From JAMZMI01 sp963848175 (lineage in GTDB: Bacteria > Bacteroidota > Bacteroidia > Cytophagales > Cyclobacteriaceae), in the NCBI GenBank assembly GCA_963848175.1, contig CAWKCO010000006.1, positions 491,971 to 555,970 on the forward strand: a stretch of 64,000 nt of DNA, in the 5' to 3' direction. Shown piece after piece: positions 1-10,743 of the stretch; position 1 is the first letter of the stretch; each line of letters opens with the position of its first letter. Below the pieces are notes generated by a model. It was given only the letters and a program-made list of their open reading frames with translations, was not told where the DNA came from and did not search any database. A program made the position numbers and the translations under genes.

Positions 1-1
1 T

Positions 2-226
2 ACTGTATTACTTGGAATTGGATTTATTGCCTTCTTTTTTATTCTTATGTCAGTCCGACTGATATTCAAGAAAAATGGAGAATTTAAAGGCACGTGTGCA
101 TCTCAGAGCCCTTTTTTGAACAAAGAAGGAGCGAGCTGTGGTTATTGTGGAAAAACAATGACTGGCGATGAAACCTGTGGTAATCCTGACAATGAAGTAG
201 ATAAGGTAATGAGCAAATTCAAATAA
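2..226 (+). CDS. NqrM-like small cysteine-rich membrane protein (5' truncated)
   Basis: The window opens inside this gene and the start is missing. The visible 74 residues are one hydrophobic segment (VLLGIGFIAFFFILMSVRL), a short basic stretch, then a Cys-rich tail with KGTC, SCGYCGK and ETCG. A single membrane helix followed by GTC and a CxxCG cluster is the plan of NqrM (DUF539), the maturation factor of the sodium-pumping NADH:quinone reductase, which helps place an Fe-S centre. The match is by architecture only; no nqr genes are visible here. It could be an unrelated Cys-rich membrane protein. Confidence 0.55.
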   Translation, partial: TVLLGIGFIAFFFILMSVRLIFKKNGEFKGTCASQSPFLNKEGASCGYCGKTMTGDETCGNPDNEVDKVMSKFK

Positions 227-335
227 TTGATTCGACATCACGCCAAAATGGTTTAAGGGTCAATTAAAATAAACCGCCAAACTGTAGGGAGAGGTAGCGG
301 CTCTTCTTCTAAACATCATCACTAAATTTTAAAAC

Positions 336-1718
336 TTGTCACTAATTAAATCAATCTCTGGACTGAGAGGTACAATAGGAGGAAAAGTGGGCGAAACGCT
401 CACTCCAATAGATGTTGCCAAATTCACCGCTGGATTTGGGATGTGGATCAAAGAAACATTCGATGAGCCCAAAGTAGTCATTGGTAGAGATGCACGGCCG
501 TCAGGGATTGTGTTCAGATCCATTGTAGAGAGCACGCTTCGTGCTCAGGGCATAGACGTCATAGATCTTGGGCTTTCCACCACACCAACAGTGGAAATGG
601 CCGTAGTAGCTGAAAAAGCTCACGGGGGTATTATCCTCACTGCCAGCCACAATCCTGCTGGATGGAATGCGCTGAAGCTTCTCAACGAAAAGGGAGAGTT
701 TATTTCTGCGGCAGATGGCCAAAAAGTTTTAGAATGGGCAGAATCAACAGATTTGACTTTTGTGGAACCGAAGAAATTTGGAAGCTTCAAAGAAGATGAT
801 ACCTACATAGACTGGCACATCGATCAAATACTGGCGCTGGACTTAGTAGATGTGGAAGCTGTAAAAGCTTGCAAATTTAAAGTCGCTGTGGATGCTGTAA
901 ATAGCACCGGTGGCATTGCTGTTCCTAGATTACTTAAAAAATTAGGCGTAGAAGTAACCGAACTTTATTGCGAGCCTAACGGGGCTTTTCCTCATAATCC
1001 AGAACCACTTCCTGAGAACATTCAACATATCTGCAGCGAGATCAAAGGCGGTGAATACGATCTTGGGTTCGTAGTAGATCCTGATGTAGATCGTCTGGTG
1101 ATGGTCAGCGAAGATGGTGAACCCTTTGGCGAAGAATACACCTTGGTGGCTATAGCAGATTATGTTTTGGGAAAAAAGAAAGGGAATACCGTTTCTAACC
1201 TTTCTTCAACACGAGCACTTAGAGATGTGACCGAAAAGCATGGATGCACTTATAAGGCTGCAGCTGTTGGAGAGGTGAATGTGGTTACCAAGATGAAAGA
1301 TACCAATGCCGTAATAGGTGGAGAAGGCAATGGAGGAGTGATTTTGCCAGAACTGCATTACGGCCGAGATGCACTTGTGGGGATCGCATTGTTTTTAACT
1401 CATCTGGCCGAATTTGGTAAAAGCTGCTCTATGCTCAGAGCAAAATATCCGAGTTATCACATTTCGAAAAATAAAATTGAGCTCGATCCAAACTTAGATT
1501 TGAAGACTGTCTTAGCAAAACTTCAGACCAAATACGCTAAAAATCCGTCTTCTACTATTGATGGGTTGAAAATTGAATTTGGAAATGAATGGGTGCATTT
1601 GCGAAGCTCCAACACTGAGCCAATTATTCGTATCTATGCCGAATCTGACAGTGAGTCTACCGCAGAGCATTTGGCTAAAAAACTGATGATGGACATCAGC
1701 GAATTGATCAAAGGATAA
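336..1718 (+). CDS. glmM: Phosphoglucosamine mutase GlmM-type alpha-D-phosphohexomutase
   Basis: 460 residues, the usual length for this family. It should interconvert glucosamine-6-phosphate and glucosamine-1-phosphate, the step feeding UDP-GlcNAc for peptidoglycan and lipopolysaccharide. All four signatures are visible: the phospho-serine loop TASHNP near residue 104, the metal loop DPDVDR, the sugar loop GEGNGG, and the phosphate-binding loop RSSNTEP near the C terminus. The start is a TTG: it opens directly into LIKSISGLRGT, the conserved N terminus, and no ATG fits. The next gene begins 12 bases downstream, so the two are probably co-transcribed. A phosphomannomutase activity cannot be excluded from sequence alone. 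The frame is intact. Confidence 0.9.
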   Translation: MSLIKSISGLRGTIGGKVGETLTPIDVAKFTAGFGMWIKETFDEPKVVIGRDARPSGIVFRSIVESTLRAQGIDVIDLGLSTTPTVEMAVVAEKAHGGIILTASHNPAGWNALKLLNEKGEFISAADGQKVLEWAESTDLTFVEPKKFGSFKEDDTYIDWHIDQILALDLVDVEAVKACKFKVAVDAVNSTGGIAVPRLLKKLGVEVTELYCEPNGAFPHNPEPLPENIQHICSEIKGGEYDLGFVVDPDVDRLVMVSEDGEPFGEEYTLVAIADYVLGKKKGNTVSNLSSTRALRDVTEKHGCTYKAAAVGEVNVVTKMKDTNAVIGGEGNGGVILPELHYGRDALVGIALFLTHLAEFGKSCSMLRAKYPSYHISKNKIELDPNLDLKTVLAKLQTKYAKNPSSTIDGLKIEFGNEWVHLRSSNTEPIIRIYAESDSESTAEHLAKKLMMDISELIKG

Positions 1719-1730
1719 AATAATTGAGGT

Positions 1731-2861
1731 ATGAAGGTATATTTTGACAATGCGGCCACTACTCCTCTGGACGAGGCTGTGTTTGAAGAAATGAAGCCTT
1801 ACATGCTTCAGTATTTTGGCAATCCGTCTTCCATCCATGCGCACGGGAGGCAAGTACGTGCGGCCATAGAAAGTGCGAGAAAGAAAGTAGCAGATTTACT
1901 CAATACTTCGCCTTCTGAGATTTTTTTCACTTCTGGAGGCACGGAGGCCGATAATACTGCGATCCAGTGCACAGTAGCTACTCACGGAGTTAAAAACATC
2001 ATCACCTCACCGCTAGAGCATCATGCTGTTTTGCACACCGTTGAGCATCTTGCCAGATCGGGTCAGGTTACCATGCAATTGTTGGATGTGGATCATAAAG
2101 GCCAATATGATCTTGCGCAATTGGAGTCCCTTCTAAAAGATGAGCCCAATTCTTTGGTCAGTCTGATGCATGCCAATAATGAAATAGGGAATATCTATGA
2201 CATTGCGCAAATAGGAAATCTGTGCAAAGAACATGGAGCGTTTTTTCATTCTGACACGGTGCAGACCATGGGGCATTTCAAGCATGACTTGCAGCAGTTG
2301 AACGCCAATTTCATGGTAGGAGCGGCGCATAAATTTCATGGCCCGAAAGGGGTTGGGTTTCTATATGTGAGCCACGAAAAGAAGATCACACCCTTTCTAC
2401 ACGGTGGGGCGCAAGAGCGCAACATGCGAGGAGGCACGGAAAATGTTTATGGGATTATTGGCCTAGCGAAAGCGCTGGAGCTGGCTTATCAAAACATGGA
2501 CGAGCACCGCAAGCACATCGAAGGGGTGAAGCAATACATGATAGATCAGCTTACGGCCAATATTCCCGGTGCAGGTTTTTATGGTCTGTCAAACGAGATG
2601 GACAGTAGCTTATATACAGTACTCAACGTCTCGCTACCACCAAACGACATCAATGACATGTTACTTTTCAATTTGGATATCGATGGTATATCTGTATCGG
2701 GTGGCAGTGCGTGTAGCAGTGGTTCTAATATTGGCTCTCACGTGCTCACGGCGATAGGCGCAGATCCAGAGCACGGAGCAATCCGCTTTTCTTTCAACCG
2801 CCACAACACCACTGACGAGGTGGATTATGTGGTGGGAAAGTTGAAAAGGTTGTTTGATTAA
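1731..2861 (+). CDS. Cysteine desulfurase (NifS/IscS-like aminotransferase class V)
   Basis: 376 residues. A PLP enzyme that removes sulfur from cysteine as a persulfide for Fe-S cluster and thio-cofactor synthesis. Visible features are the N-terminal YFDNAATTPLD, FGNPSSIHAHG, the cofactor-contacting SPLEHHAV, HSDTVQT, the Schiff-base lysine in AAHKFHG (about K201), and the catalytic cysteine loop SGGSACSSGS (about C328). The NPSS and SACSSGS patterns put it in the IscS/NifS branch rather than SufS. It follows glmM by 12 bases. No scaffold gene (iscU or sufU) is visible, so the exact subtype is open. Confidence 0.93.
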   Translation: MKVYFDNAATTPLDEAVFEEMKPYMLQYFGNPSSIHAHGRQVRAAIESARKKVADLLNTSPSEIFFTSGGTEADNTAIQCTVATHGVKNIITSPLEHHAVLHTVEHLARSGQVTMQLLDVDHKGQYDLAQLESLLKDEPNSLVSLMHANNEIGNIYDIAQIGNLCKEHGAFFHSDTVQTMGHFKHDLQQLNANFMVGAAHKFHGPKGVGFLYVSHEKKITPFLHGGAQERNMRGGTENVYGIIGLAKALELAYQNMDEHRKHIEGVKQYMIDQLTANIPGAGFYGLSNEMDSSLYTVLNVSLPPNDINDMLLFNLDIDGISVSGGSACSSGSNIGSHVLTAIGADPEHGAIRFSFNRHNTTDEVDYVVGKLKRLFD

Positions 2862-2873
2862 TACTAGCTACAG

Positions 2874-3491
2874 TCAATTAACGCTTATAGCTCCTGAAAT
2901 AGTCACTTCTCCAATTGTCTCATAATAATCGTATGGATCATCTGGATCTGAACTCCTCAATACACTATAGTCAGCTCTAACATCCTTGTACGATACGGAT
3001 TTCAGTTGGCCTAAGCTTGAGAAACCAATTTCTGCATCCTCGGTGAAAGCATCTATCAATTGCTTATTGGTGAAAAGGCTTAATGAAACGTAATTTCTGC
3101 TGAAGGTCTGGGCAACATAAACAAGTCCTATATCATCATTGTAAGTGTACGATTGATTTCTCTTACATTGTTGGCAATTAGGAATTGGAAATAATAGGTA
3201 GTACCATTTTCCCCGATAAAACTGTTTTCGAAATACTGAACATGTCGAAAGTTCATAACTTGAGAATTGATAATTCTAATTGAGGCACTTCCTGAAACGG
3301 GGAAGATTTAAGGTTACTTGTTTTCTAGGGAAAACAATTTTTCTTGAAGTTCACTCCAAGACTTTGGCTGATGCTCAACAAAAGCCTTCAAATTCATCAA
3401 TAGCAAATTCCTTTTCAGACTCTTGCAAAAGCTCCCCCTCTGAGCAGCCCATTAGAACGCTCATAAGTAGTATTGAAAATATCTTTCGCAT
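2874..3491 (-). pseudogene. Small lipoprotein gene with several frameshifts
   Basis: The - strand begins MRKIFSILLMSVLMGCSEGE, a lipoprotein signal with lipobox LMGC, and hits a stop after about 38 codons. The coding signal then moves between frames: AFVEHQPKSWSELQEKLF, then NFRHVQYFENSFIGENG, then QSYTYNDDIGLVYVAQTF, ending in the clean 61-codon tail EIGFSSLGQLKSVSYKDVRA and so on. At least three single-base indels are needed to join these. The product would be a lipoprotein of roughly 200 residues of unknown function. It starts 4 bases after the stop of the broken barrel gene upstream, so the two form an operon. Either decayed or affected by sequence errors. Confidence 0.6.
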
Positions 3492-3494
3492 GCT

Positions 3495-4147
3495 TTAGAA
3501 AACGAAACCGAGTCTTATTGAACTATTGAAGTTTGGTCCAATCTGGAATGTGCTGCCACCTTTTCTTGTGTCATCGTTGGCTTCATCATTGCTCACTTTG
3601 ATGTCAGCTGCTTGTAGTAAATTCAAACCATAACCAATCTCTGTACCGAGGTAGAGATTTTTTATCAAGTATACATCAGCTCCAACACCAGGTTCATTCC
3701 AAATCGGAAATATCCTCGTTCTTGACCCGTCTCACTCCAAGCACCCGTTATTTTTATTTCGTCGGTAGTAGCTTAAGGATAGAACTACGCTAGTCTTTAC
3801 TGCGAAATCTAATTCACCACCTATATATGGTGATATGCGATTAGTTCCTGCAAAGTGATTTTCAAAACCTGGTTTGATGTTTAAAGTAAAGGTCGAATTT
3901 GTAAAATCTTCTATTGGTGATTGAGATTTTCCCAGATGCAGAAACACCCAGCCTGAATAGCAGTACTTTCAGATATAAATGTTCTCAATCGGATATAATT
4001 GATATTAATAGGTGATTGTGCAAACGGAGCAAAGTTCACTTCCAGATTCCAATTCCCAATTTCGGGTTTGTAAGTTTTTTCTTCTTGAGCAAAGCAAAGG
4101 CTCGTGATGATCATTAGAAAAGAGGCAATAGCTAGGGTTTTTTTCAT
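3495..4147 (-). pseudogene. Outer-membrane beta-barrel-like protein, frameshifted
   Basis: The gene starts with a signal peptide (MKKTLAIASFLMIITSLCFA, then QEEKTYKPEIG). The coding signal continues in a second frame (FTLNIKPGFENHFAGTNRIS, then PYIGGELDFAVKTSVVLSLS) and a third (GADVYLIKNLYLGTEIGYG, ending in SSIRLGFVF). Alternating short beta strands, YIGGEL-type turns and a terminal aromatic residue (F) are typical of small Bacteroidota outer-membrane barrels. At least two single-base indels interrupt it. If intact it would be about 215 residues. Function unknown. Confidence 0.6.
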
Positions 4148-4340
4148 GTTGTTACGTTTAACGGTGTTAAAATTTTGGCAATAATAGTCGAATTAGATAA
4201 AGAGTTAATAGCGAAAATTTTAAAGTTCAAAGAATTATTTAGGGAGTCGTGTTAGGGCTTGAACCTATCTAGAAACTCATTTTTTCGATAAAAAATGCTC
4301 CATTTGTTTCAAATCTCAAAATATATGCTTAAAATTGAAT

Positions 4341-4375
4341 TGTGTACGTGCACACTTAATAAGTGTTCGTGCACA
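4341..4375. promoter_or_regulatory. Tandem LacI-family operators upstream of the symporter operon
   Basis: Two 14-bp sites, TGTGTACGTGCACA (4341-4354) and AGTGTTCGTGCACA (4362-4375), start exactly 21 bp apart. Both contain the half site CGTGCACA and have the central CG typical of LacI-family operators. The same element occurs between lacI and susC and in front of nagB. They lie 80-115 bp before the symporter start. The region 4148-4454 holds no gene otherwise. Inferred role: binding sites of the regulator encoded at 40167-41189. Confidence 0.75.
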
Positions 4376-4454
4376 ATGAGTAGATAGATACGTCTTTAAA
4401 ATGTGCTGATATGGCATTGTGGCGTATATTTAAACCCAACCTAAAGAATACAAT

Positions 4455-6280
4455 ATGCAGTTGGCAACCCTAGACATAGTCATTGTTCTGACCTATCTTG
4501 GCAGTTTCGATTGGTATTGGTTTTTACATTTCTAAAAAAGCATCTGAAAATCTTCAGTCCTATTTTCTCGGAGGAAATGAAATTCCGTGGTATGTCTTGG
4601 GTGTTTCAAATGCCTCTGGTATGTTTGATATCTCTGGTGTCATGTGGACAGTGGCTATATGTTTTGTGTACGGACTCAAGAGTGCGTGGATTCCTTGGTT
4701 GTGGCCTGTGTGGAATCAGGTTTTTGTGATGGTCTTTTTGGCTGTTTGGCTGAGGCGATCAGGCGCAATGACAGGCGCAGAATGGCTTTCAACACGTTTT
4801 GGTAATAATCGAGGAAAAGAGCTTTCCCATTTGGTGGTAGTTGTTTTTGCGGTGATCAGCGTTATCGGTTTTATCGCTTACGGTTTCAAAGGAGTGGGCA
4901 AGTTTGCTACGACCTTCTTTACCTATGACCTTTCATTTTCAGCGCTCGGCATGGCCATCACTTCGGCAGATGCTTATGCCCTTATCATCATCGCTGTGAC
5001 CACCCTTTATGTAGTAAAAGGTGGAATGTACAGTGTGGTGGGTACGGAGTTGATGCAGTTTTTCCTAATGACGTTTGCCTGCTTTGCCATAGGCTATGTA
5101 GTGCTTATGGAAACTACAGCAGATCAAATAGCTGCGGCTGTTCCTAATGGATGGAGCGACCTCTGGTTTGGTTGGAAACTTGATTTGGACTGGTCGCAAG
5201 TGCTGCCAGCAGTGGATACGTATATCGCCAATGATGATTTCAATGTCTTTGGTTTGGTGGTGATGCTTATGGTTTTCAAAGGAATCAATGCTTCGCTCGC
5301 AGGGCCAGTGCCTAGCTATGATATGCAGCGAATTTTGGCGACCAAAAGCCCCAGAGAAGCGGCTCAAATGAGTGGGTTTACCATTGCGGTGCTATACATG
5401 CCACGTTACCTTATGATAGCAGGTCTGGCGGTCTTGGGGCTAGTCTATTTCAAACCACAGCTGGTGGCCATGGGTGGCGATATCGATTTTGAGATGATTT
5501 TGCCGTACGTGATCAGCAATTTCATTCCTACAGGAGTTCTCGGTTTGATTCTCGCAGGTTTGGTGGCGGCATTTATGTCCACGTTCGCAGCTTTTGTGAA
5601 TTCAGCACCAGCCTATCTGGTCAATGATATTTACAAACGATACATTAATCCTGATGCACCCTCTCAGAGATATATCAACTTGAGTTATGCCGCTTCTGTA
5701 CTCATAGTGGTAGTCGGTGTTTTTGTTGGATTCTTTATCGAATCTATTGATTCCGTGACCAAATGGATTGTTGCCTCACTATATGGTGGATACACTGCCG
5801 CCAACGTCCTTAAGTGGATTTGGTGGAGATTCAATGGTTATGGATATTTCTGGGGAATGCTCTCTGGGTTGGTTGCATCTATTGATTTTCCCTAAGATAT
5901 TCGTCGGGGTTTTTGATCTTTATTTATACCCACTCATTCTGACCATTTCTCTGATAGGCTGCTTCCTCGGAACCTTCCTTACTCCAGCTGATGATGAAGA
6001 GACACTCAAGAACTTTTACAAAAAAGTACGACCATGGGGATTTTGGAAGCCAATACACGACAAGGTGCAAGCTGAGGATCCATCATTCGTGGGCAACAAA
6101 GAATTTAAGCGCGATGCTTTCAACGTGATTGTGGGGGTAGCATGGCAAATGAGCATGGTGGTGATTCCAATTTACTTGGTGATCAGGGATTATATGCCGC
6201 TTGGGATCAGCATTGGTGTGCTATTGTTGAGCACCTTTTTGCTGAAGAAATACTGGTGGAATACGCTACCAAACGACTAA
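4455..6280 (+). pseudogene. Sodium:solute symporter (SSS family), two frameshifts
   Basis: The true start is the ATG at 4455 (MQLATLDIVIVLTYL). The frame slips near 4494 into AVSIGIGFYISKKASENLQS, and again near 5880, where GMLSGLVAS continues as FPKIFVGVFDLYLYP. Joined, the protein has about 605 residues with many membrane helices, the SSS pattern FYISKKASENLQSYFLGG near the N terminus and helix NxxxAYLVND later on. It would import a sugar or sugar acid with sodium. It heads the operon with the DUF4434, AGE, GH92 and FAD genes and sits behind two LacI-type operators, so it is the likely inner-membrane importer of the released sugar. The two lesions may be sequence errors. Confidence 0.85.
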
Positions 6281-6310
6281 TAAGATTTAGAATATAATGA
6301 TAGCCACGAG

Positions 6311-7306
6311 ATGGACTTGAATAACGAGAAGAAGGCAATAAAAGTAACGGGAACGTTTCTTGATGAAATAAGCCATGACATCCCTCACCAAAACTGGGGA
6401 GCAAAAGATTGGGACAAGGATTTTGCAGCCATGCAAGCCATGGGCATAGATACTGTGATTATGATCAGATCTGGCTATCGCAATTGGATTACCTACCCAT
6501 CCAGTATTTTGATCAATCAACAAAACTGCTTCACTCCACCAGTGGATTATGTGGAACTGTATCTCCGTTTGAGCGAGAAGTATGGAATGAACTTCTATTT
6601 TGGGCTATATGATTCGGGCAAGTATTGGGTCAATGGCGACTACCAAAAGGAGTCAGATTTGAACCGTTCCTTGATCGACGAAGTATGGGCTAAATACGGA
6701 AAATCTCCTGCTTTCAAAGGCTGGTATTTTTCACATGAAATAAGCCACAATATTCAAGGGGTTGTAGATACCTATGTGCAGCTTGGAGAGCATTGCAAAG
6801 GCATCTCAGGTTTGCCTATTTTGATTTCTCCATACATAGACGGATCGAAAGCTGTGATGGCAAGTAGCTCGACGATCAGCAAGAAAAACGATGCTCCACT
6901 TATCCAGTACGAAGCAGAGTGGAGCGAAGTGTTTGACGGGATCAAAGATGCCGTAGACATTGTGGCGTTTCAAGATGGTCATGTGGATTTTCATGAGCTT
7001 CAGGATTATTTGGAAATCAATAAAAAAATGGCAGACAAATTCGGCCTTCAGTGCTGGAGCAATTGCGAGTCGTTTGATAGAGATATGCCTATTAAGTTTT
7101 TGCCAATCAAGTGGGAAAAAATGCTTTTGAAGCTACAAGCAGCAAAGAATGCACGGGTCGAAAAGGCCATTACATTTGAGTTTTCACACTTTATGAGCCC
7201 AAATAGCAGCTATATCCAAGCACACCACCTTTACAACAGATACAATGAATATTTTGGTATTGAAGTAGACTCAGAAATACTTCAATTGTTGAAACAAGCA
7301 GATTAA
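6311..7306 (+). CDS. DUF4434-type TIM-barrel protein, putative glycosidase
   Basis: 331 residues, no signal peptide, so probably cytoplasmic unless the start lies upstream. It begins with ITGTFLDE-like KVTGTFLDEISHDIPHQNWG, and has FAAMQAMGIDTVIMIRSGY, FKGWYFSHEISH and IVAFQDGHVD. This strand-helix rhythm and the WYFSHE motif match the DUF4434 family, TIM barrels related to glycoside hydrolases found near AGE epimerases in Bacteroidota. Acidic residues at strand ends (E in FSHEI, E in YEAEW, D in FQDGH) are candidates for catalysis. The gene starts 30 bases after the symporter and 13 bases before the AGE gene. Substrate unknown. Confidence 0.7.
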   Translation: MDLNNEKKAIKVTGTFLDEISHDIPHQNWGAKDWDKDFAAMQAMGIDTVIMIRSGYRNWITYPSSILINQQNCFTPPVDYVELYLRLSEKYGMNFYFGLYDSGKYWVNGDYQKESDLNRSLIDEVWAKYGKSPAFKGWYFSHEISHNIQGVVDTYVQLGEHCKGISGLPILISPYIDGSKAVMASSSTISKKNDAPLIQYEAEWSEVFDGIKDAVDIVAFQDGHVDFHELQDYLEINKKMADKFGLQCWSNCESFDRDMPIKFLPIKWEKMLLKLQAAKNARVEKAITFEFSHFMSPNSSYIQAHHLYNRYNEYFGIEVDSEILQLLKQAD

Positions 7307-7319
7307 TATTAAGAATGAA

Positions 7320-8501
7320 ATGACACCTGAGCAATACGCAGGAATGTACCGTTCGTCTCTGATGGAGGACGTGCTTCCTTTTTGGGAAAAATATAGCATC
7401 GATACCGAGCATGGTGGGTTTTTCACATGTCTCGATGCAGATGGCAATCGCTTTGATACCGACAAATTTGTGTGGCTACAAGCACGCCAAGTTTGGATGT
7501 TTTCCAAGCTTTATAATGACAAAGAGCAAAAGGCAGAATGGCTTGAGATAGCTAAGAATGGAGCAGTTTTCCTTGACAAACATGCATTTGATGAAAATGG
7601 AGATTGCTACTTTTCACTCACACGAGAAGGCAAGCCATTGGTGCAGGCTTACAATATTTTCTCCGATTGCTTTATCGTGATGGCTTTTGCGCAATATGGC
7701 ATTGCGGCCAAAGACGATTATTTTATTGAAAAGGCAAAAACTTCTTTTCAGAGAATTTTGGCCAGAAAAGACAATCCGAAAGGAAAGTACACCAAGACGA
7801 TTGGAGAAAATCGCCCTTTGAAAAACTTCGCACTGCCAATGATTTTGAGCAATCTGGTCATGGAGTTGAAAACCGTACTCAGCAAGGAGGAAGTAGACAA
7901 TGCGATTGACCTTTGTGTCAATGAAATCACTACAGATTTTCTCACTGCAGATCTTAAATTGATCTACGAAAACGTAACGCCTGAAGGCGAATTGCACGAT
8001 TCTTTTGAAGGTCGATTGATCAACCCAGGGCATGGAATCGAGGCATGTTGGTTTTTGATGGATATCGCTCATGAGCGCAATGATCAGGCGCTGATGAAAA
8101 AAATGATCGATGTTTGTCTTAACTTAATCGAGTATGGTTGGGATGAAAAATACGGTGGCATCTTCTATTTTCTAGATGCAAAGGGTTATCCACCACAGCA
8201 GTTGGAGTGGGATCAAAAACTCTGGTGGGTACACCTCGAAACATTGGTGGCACTTGCCAAAGGATTTCGCTACACGGGTGATCAGCGATGCATGGAATGG
8301 TTCGAAAAAGTTCATAATTACGCATGGTCACACTTTCGTGACGAGAGAGGTGGGCTTGAGTGGTATGGCTACCTCAACCGTCAGGGAGAGGTTTTGCTTC
8401 CGCTAAAAGGTGGAAAGTGGAAAGGCTGTTTCCATGTGCCGAGAGCACTGTTTGCCGTATCTGAGGCTTTTGATTTTGTCGCTACCAAAAAAAATAAATA
8501 A
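7320..8501 (+). CDS. AGE-family epimerase/isomerase (N-acylglucosamine 2-epimerase fold)
   Basis: 393 residues, matching the (alpha/alpha)6-barrel AGE family. Typical segments are VLPFWEKYSIDTEHGGFF, FVWLQARQVWMFSKLY, LNPGHGIEACWFLMD-like INPGHGIEACWF (catalytic His region), KLWWVHLETLVAL (second His) and the C-terminal GGKWKGCFHVPRAL. Members interconvert GlcNAc and ManNAc, or epimerise mannose, glucose or cellobiose; substrate cannot be fixed from sequence. Because the operon shares an operator with nagB, a link to amino sugars or mannosides is plausible. It is intact and lies 13 bases after the DUF4434 gene and 6 bases before the GH92 gene. Confidence 0.88.
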   Translation: MTPEQYAGMYRSSLMEDVLPFWEKYSIDTEHGGFFTCLDADGNRFDTDKFVWLQARQVWMFSKLYNDKEQKAEWLEIAKNGAVFLDKHAFDENGDCYFSLTREGKPLVQAYNIFSDCFIVMAFAQYGIAAKDDYFIEKAKTSFQRILARKDNPKGKYTKTIGENRPLKNFALPMILSNLVMELKTVLSKEEVDNAIDLCVNEITTDFLTADLKLIYENVTPEGELHDSFEGRLINPGHGIEACWFLMDIAHERNDQALMKKMIDVCLNLIEYGWDEKYGGIFYFLDAKGYPPQQLEWDQKLWWVHLETLVALAKGFRYTGDQRCMEWFEKVHNYAWSHFRDERGGLEWYGYLNRQGEVLLPLKGGKWKGCFHVPRALFAVSEAFDFVATKKNK

Positions 8502-8507
8502 AATAAG

Positions 8508-10743
8508 ATGAGACATTTAGGGATTTACATATCGACATTTTTCGCGATGGTTTTGATGGCGTCCTGCGCACAGCAAGAGCCAGAAACGCGTGATATATTG
8601 AGCTATGTAGATCCTTTCATAGGCACGGGCGGTCACGGGCACACTTTTCCGGGGGCTACCACGCCGTTTGGTATGGTGCAGCTGAGCCCTGATACGAAGT
8701 TGCTCGGCTGGGATTCTTCGGCTGGCTATCACGACTCGGACAGTACGATTTACGGTTTTTCGCATACCCATTTGAGTGGCACAGGAATCGGAGATTTGGG
8801 TGATATCTTGATTTTGCCCTATACAGGAAATGATGATCCAGAGCAGCCCATTGCGATTTATGATAAAAGAAAACCAAAGCGCTTCACCAGGTTATTATCA
8901 GGTTTCCTTTGACAATTATCAGGTAAAAACGGAGCTCACAGCCACACCTCGGGTGGGCGTTCATAAATATACTTTTGCCGCTGGGGCGGAAAAGAAAATC
9001 TTTATAGACCTGAGCCATGTACTTCAGTCCAATTGGGGTCACAAAAGCACAGGTGGTTCTATTGAAATTCTCAACGAAAGAGAAATTCGTGGGGCTCAAC
9101 TGTCCTCTGGATGGGCTTATGACCATCGTGCTTATTTTCATGCTCAATTTTCTGCGCCTTTTGAAGTCATTGCCATCAAAGACTCGGGAGTGGTAGTTTC
9201 AGATAATATTGCCAAAGGCAAAAACCTGAGAACTTATCTGAAATTTGATTCCCAAGAACCTATTTACTTAAAAGTGGGAATTTCTCCAGTAAGTGAGGCT
9301 GGAGCGTTGGCGAACCTACAGGCAGAGATGCCCACATGGGATTTTGACCAAACCAAAAATAAAGCGGAGAAGCTTTGGCGCGAAGCACTGTCAGTGATAG
9401 ATGTACAGTCTCAGGACGAAGACCTTTTGAAAATATTCTATACTTCGCTGTATCACACCCATATTGCTCCTATGCTCTATCAAGACGTAGATGGCCAATA
9501 TCGCGGTATGGATAAGCAAGTACATCAAGCGGAAGAGGGCTTTACCAACTACACAGCTTACTCGCTTTGGGATACTTTCCGAGCGTGGAATCCACTGATG
9601 ACCATTATCAATCCAGACTTTTCTACGGTGCTGATTAAATCCTTGCTGCGCAAATATGAGCAAGGCGGAGTATTGCCGAAATGGCCATTGGCGGGTAACT
9701 ATACTGGTACGATGGTGGGCTATCCGGGAGTTGCCGTCATTGCGGATGCGCTCTCAAAAAACATCACTGGTTTTGATCAAGAACTGGCATTGGAAGCTTC
9801 CGTTCATGCTTCGCTATATCATGACGATTTGAATTTGGTAGAGCCTAGAGGCGCTCAAGTGTCTCCAAAGCATTTGGATTTTATCGAACGAATGGGGTTT
9901 ATCCCTGCCGATTCTTTGCCTTGGTCGGTGAGCTACGGTTTGGAGTGTGCGTACTATGATTGGTGCATCGCACAAACGGCATTGTCTTTAGGAGATTCGG
10001 CAACAGCCAAAAAGTATTTAGCACGATCGGCGTATTATCAAAACTATTATAGTCAGGAAGCTGGTTTCATGAGAGGAAAAGTAAGCGAAACTGCTTGGAG
10101 AACGCCTTTCTCTCCTGCGGAATCAGATTTCAATGGAGATTTTATCGAAGGAAATTCTTGGCAGTGGTCATGGTTTGCACCGCATGACATCTCTGGTATG
10201 TCCAAAATGATTGGAGGAGAGGCTGCTTTCGTTCAGAAACTTAACGATCTTTTTGCCGCTGATTCGCAGCTAGAAGGTGAGGAAATTCCTGAGGATATTT
10301 CGGGGTTGATCGGGCAATATGCCCATGGCAATGAGCCGAGTCATCATGTCACGCATTTGTATAATTATCTCGGACAGCCACCTTTGGCGCAGGAGAAAAT
10401 CAACGATATTTTGCTCGACCTTTATACTACAAAAGTGGATGGAGTGCCAGGAAATGAAGATTGTGGGCAAATGTCGGCATGGTATGTAATGAACGCCATT
10501 GGCTTTTACCAAGTGTGTCCGGGTAAGCCTGAGTATTCTATCGGAAGGCCACTTTTTGATGAGGTGAAAATGAACTTGGGCAATGGAAAAGCTTTTACCG
10601 TAAGGGTGAAAAATCAAAGCAAAGAAAATAAATACGTGAGTGCCATGCGCATGAATGGAGAAACGTTGGAGACGCCATTATTCACGCATGAGGACATTGT
10701 GAGTGGGGGATTATTAGAAATTGAAATGAGTGCAAAGCCATGA
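8508..10743 (+). pseudogene. GH92 alpha-mannosidase-type lipoprotein, one frameshift
   Basis: The N terminus is a lipoprotein signal (VLMASC) followed by the GH92 hallmarks YVDPFIGTGGHGHTFPG and SHTHLSGTG. Near 8874 a run of four A residues shifts the frame; removing one A gives DKENQSASPGYYQV and a continuous product of about 744 residues. The (alpha/alpha)6 domain carries the expected acid motif GNEPSHH and base motif NEDCGQMSAWY. Family members are calcium-dependent exo-alpha-mannosidases acting on N-glycans. The stop overlaps the next gene's start (ATGA). The product should sit in the periplasm or on the outer membrane and feed the symporter. A homopolymer miscall is the simplest cause of the break. 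Confidence 0.88.
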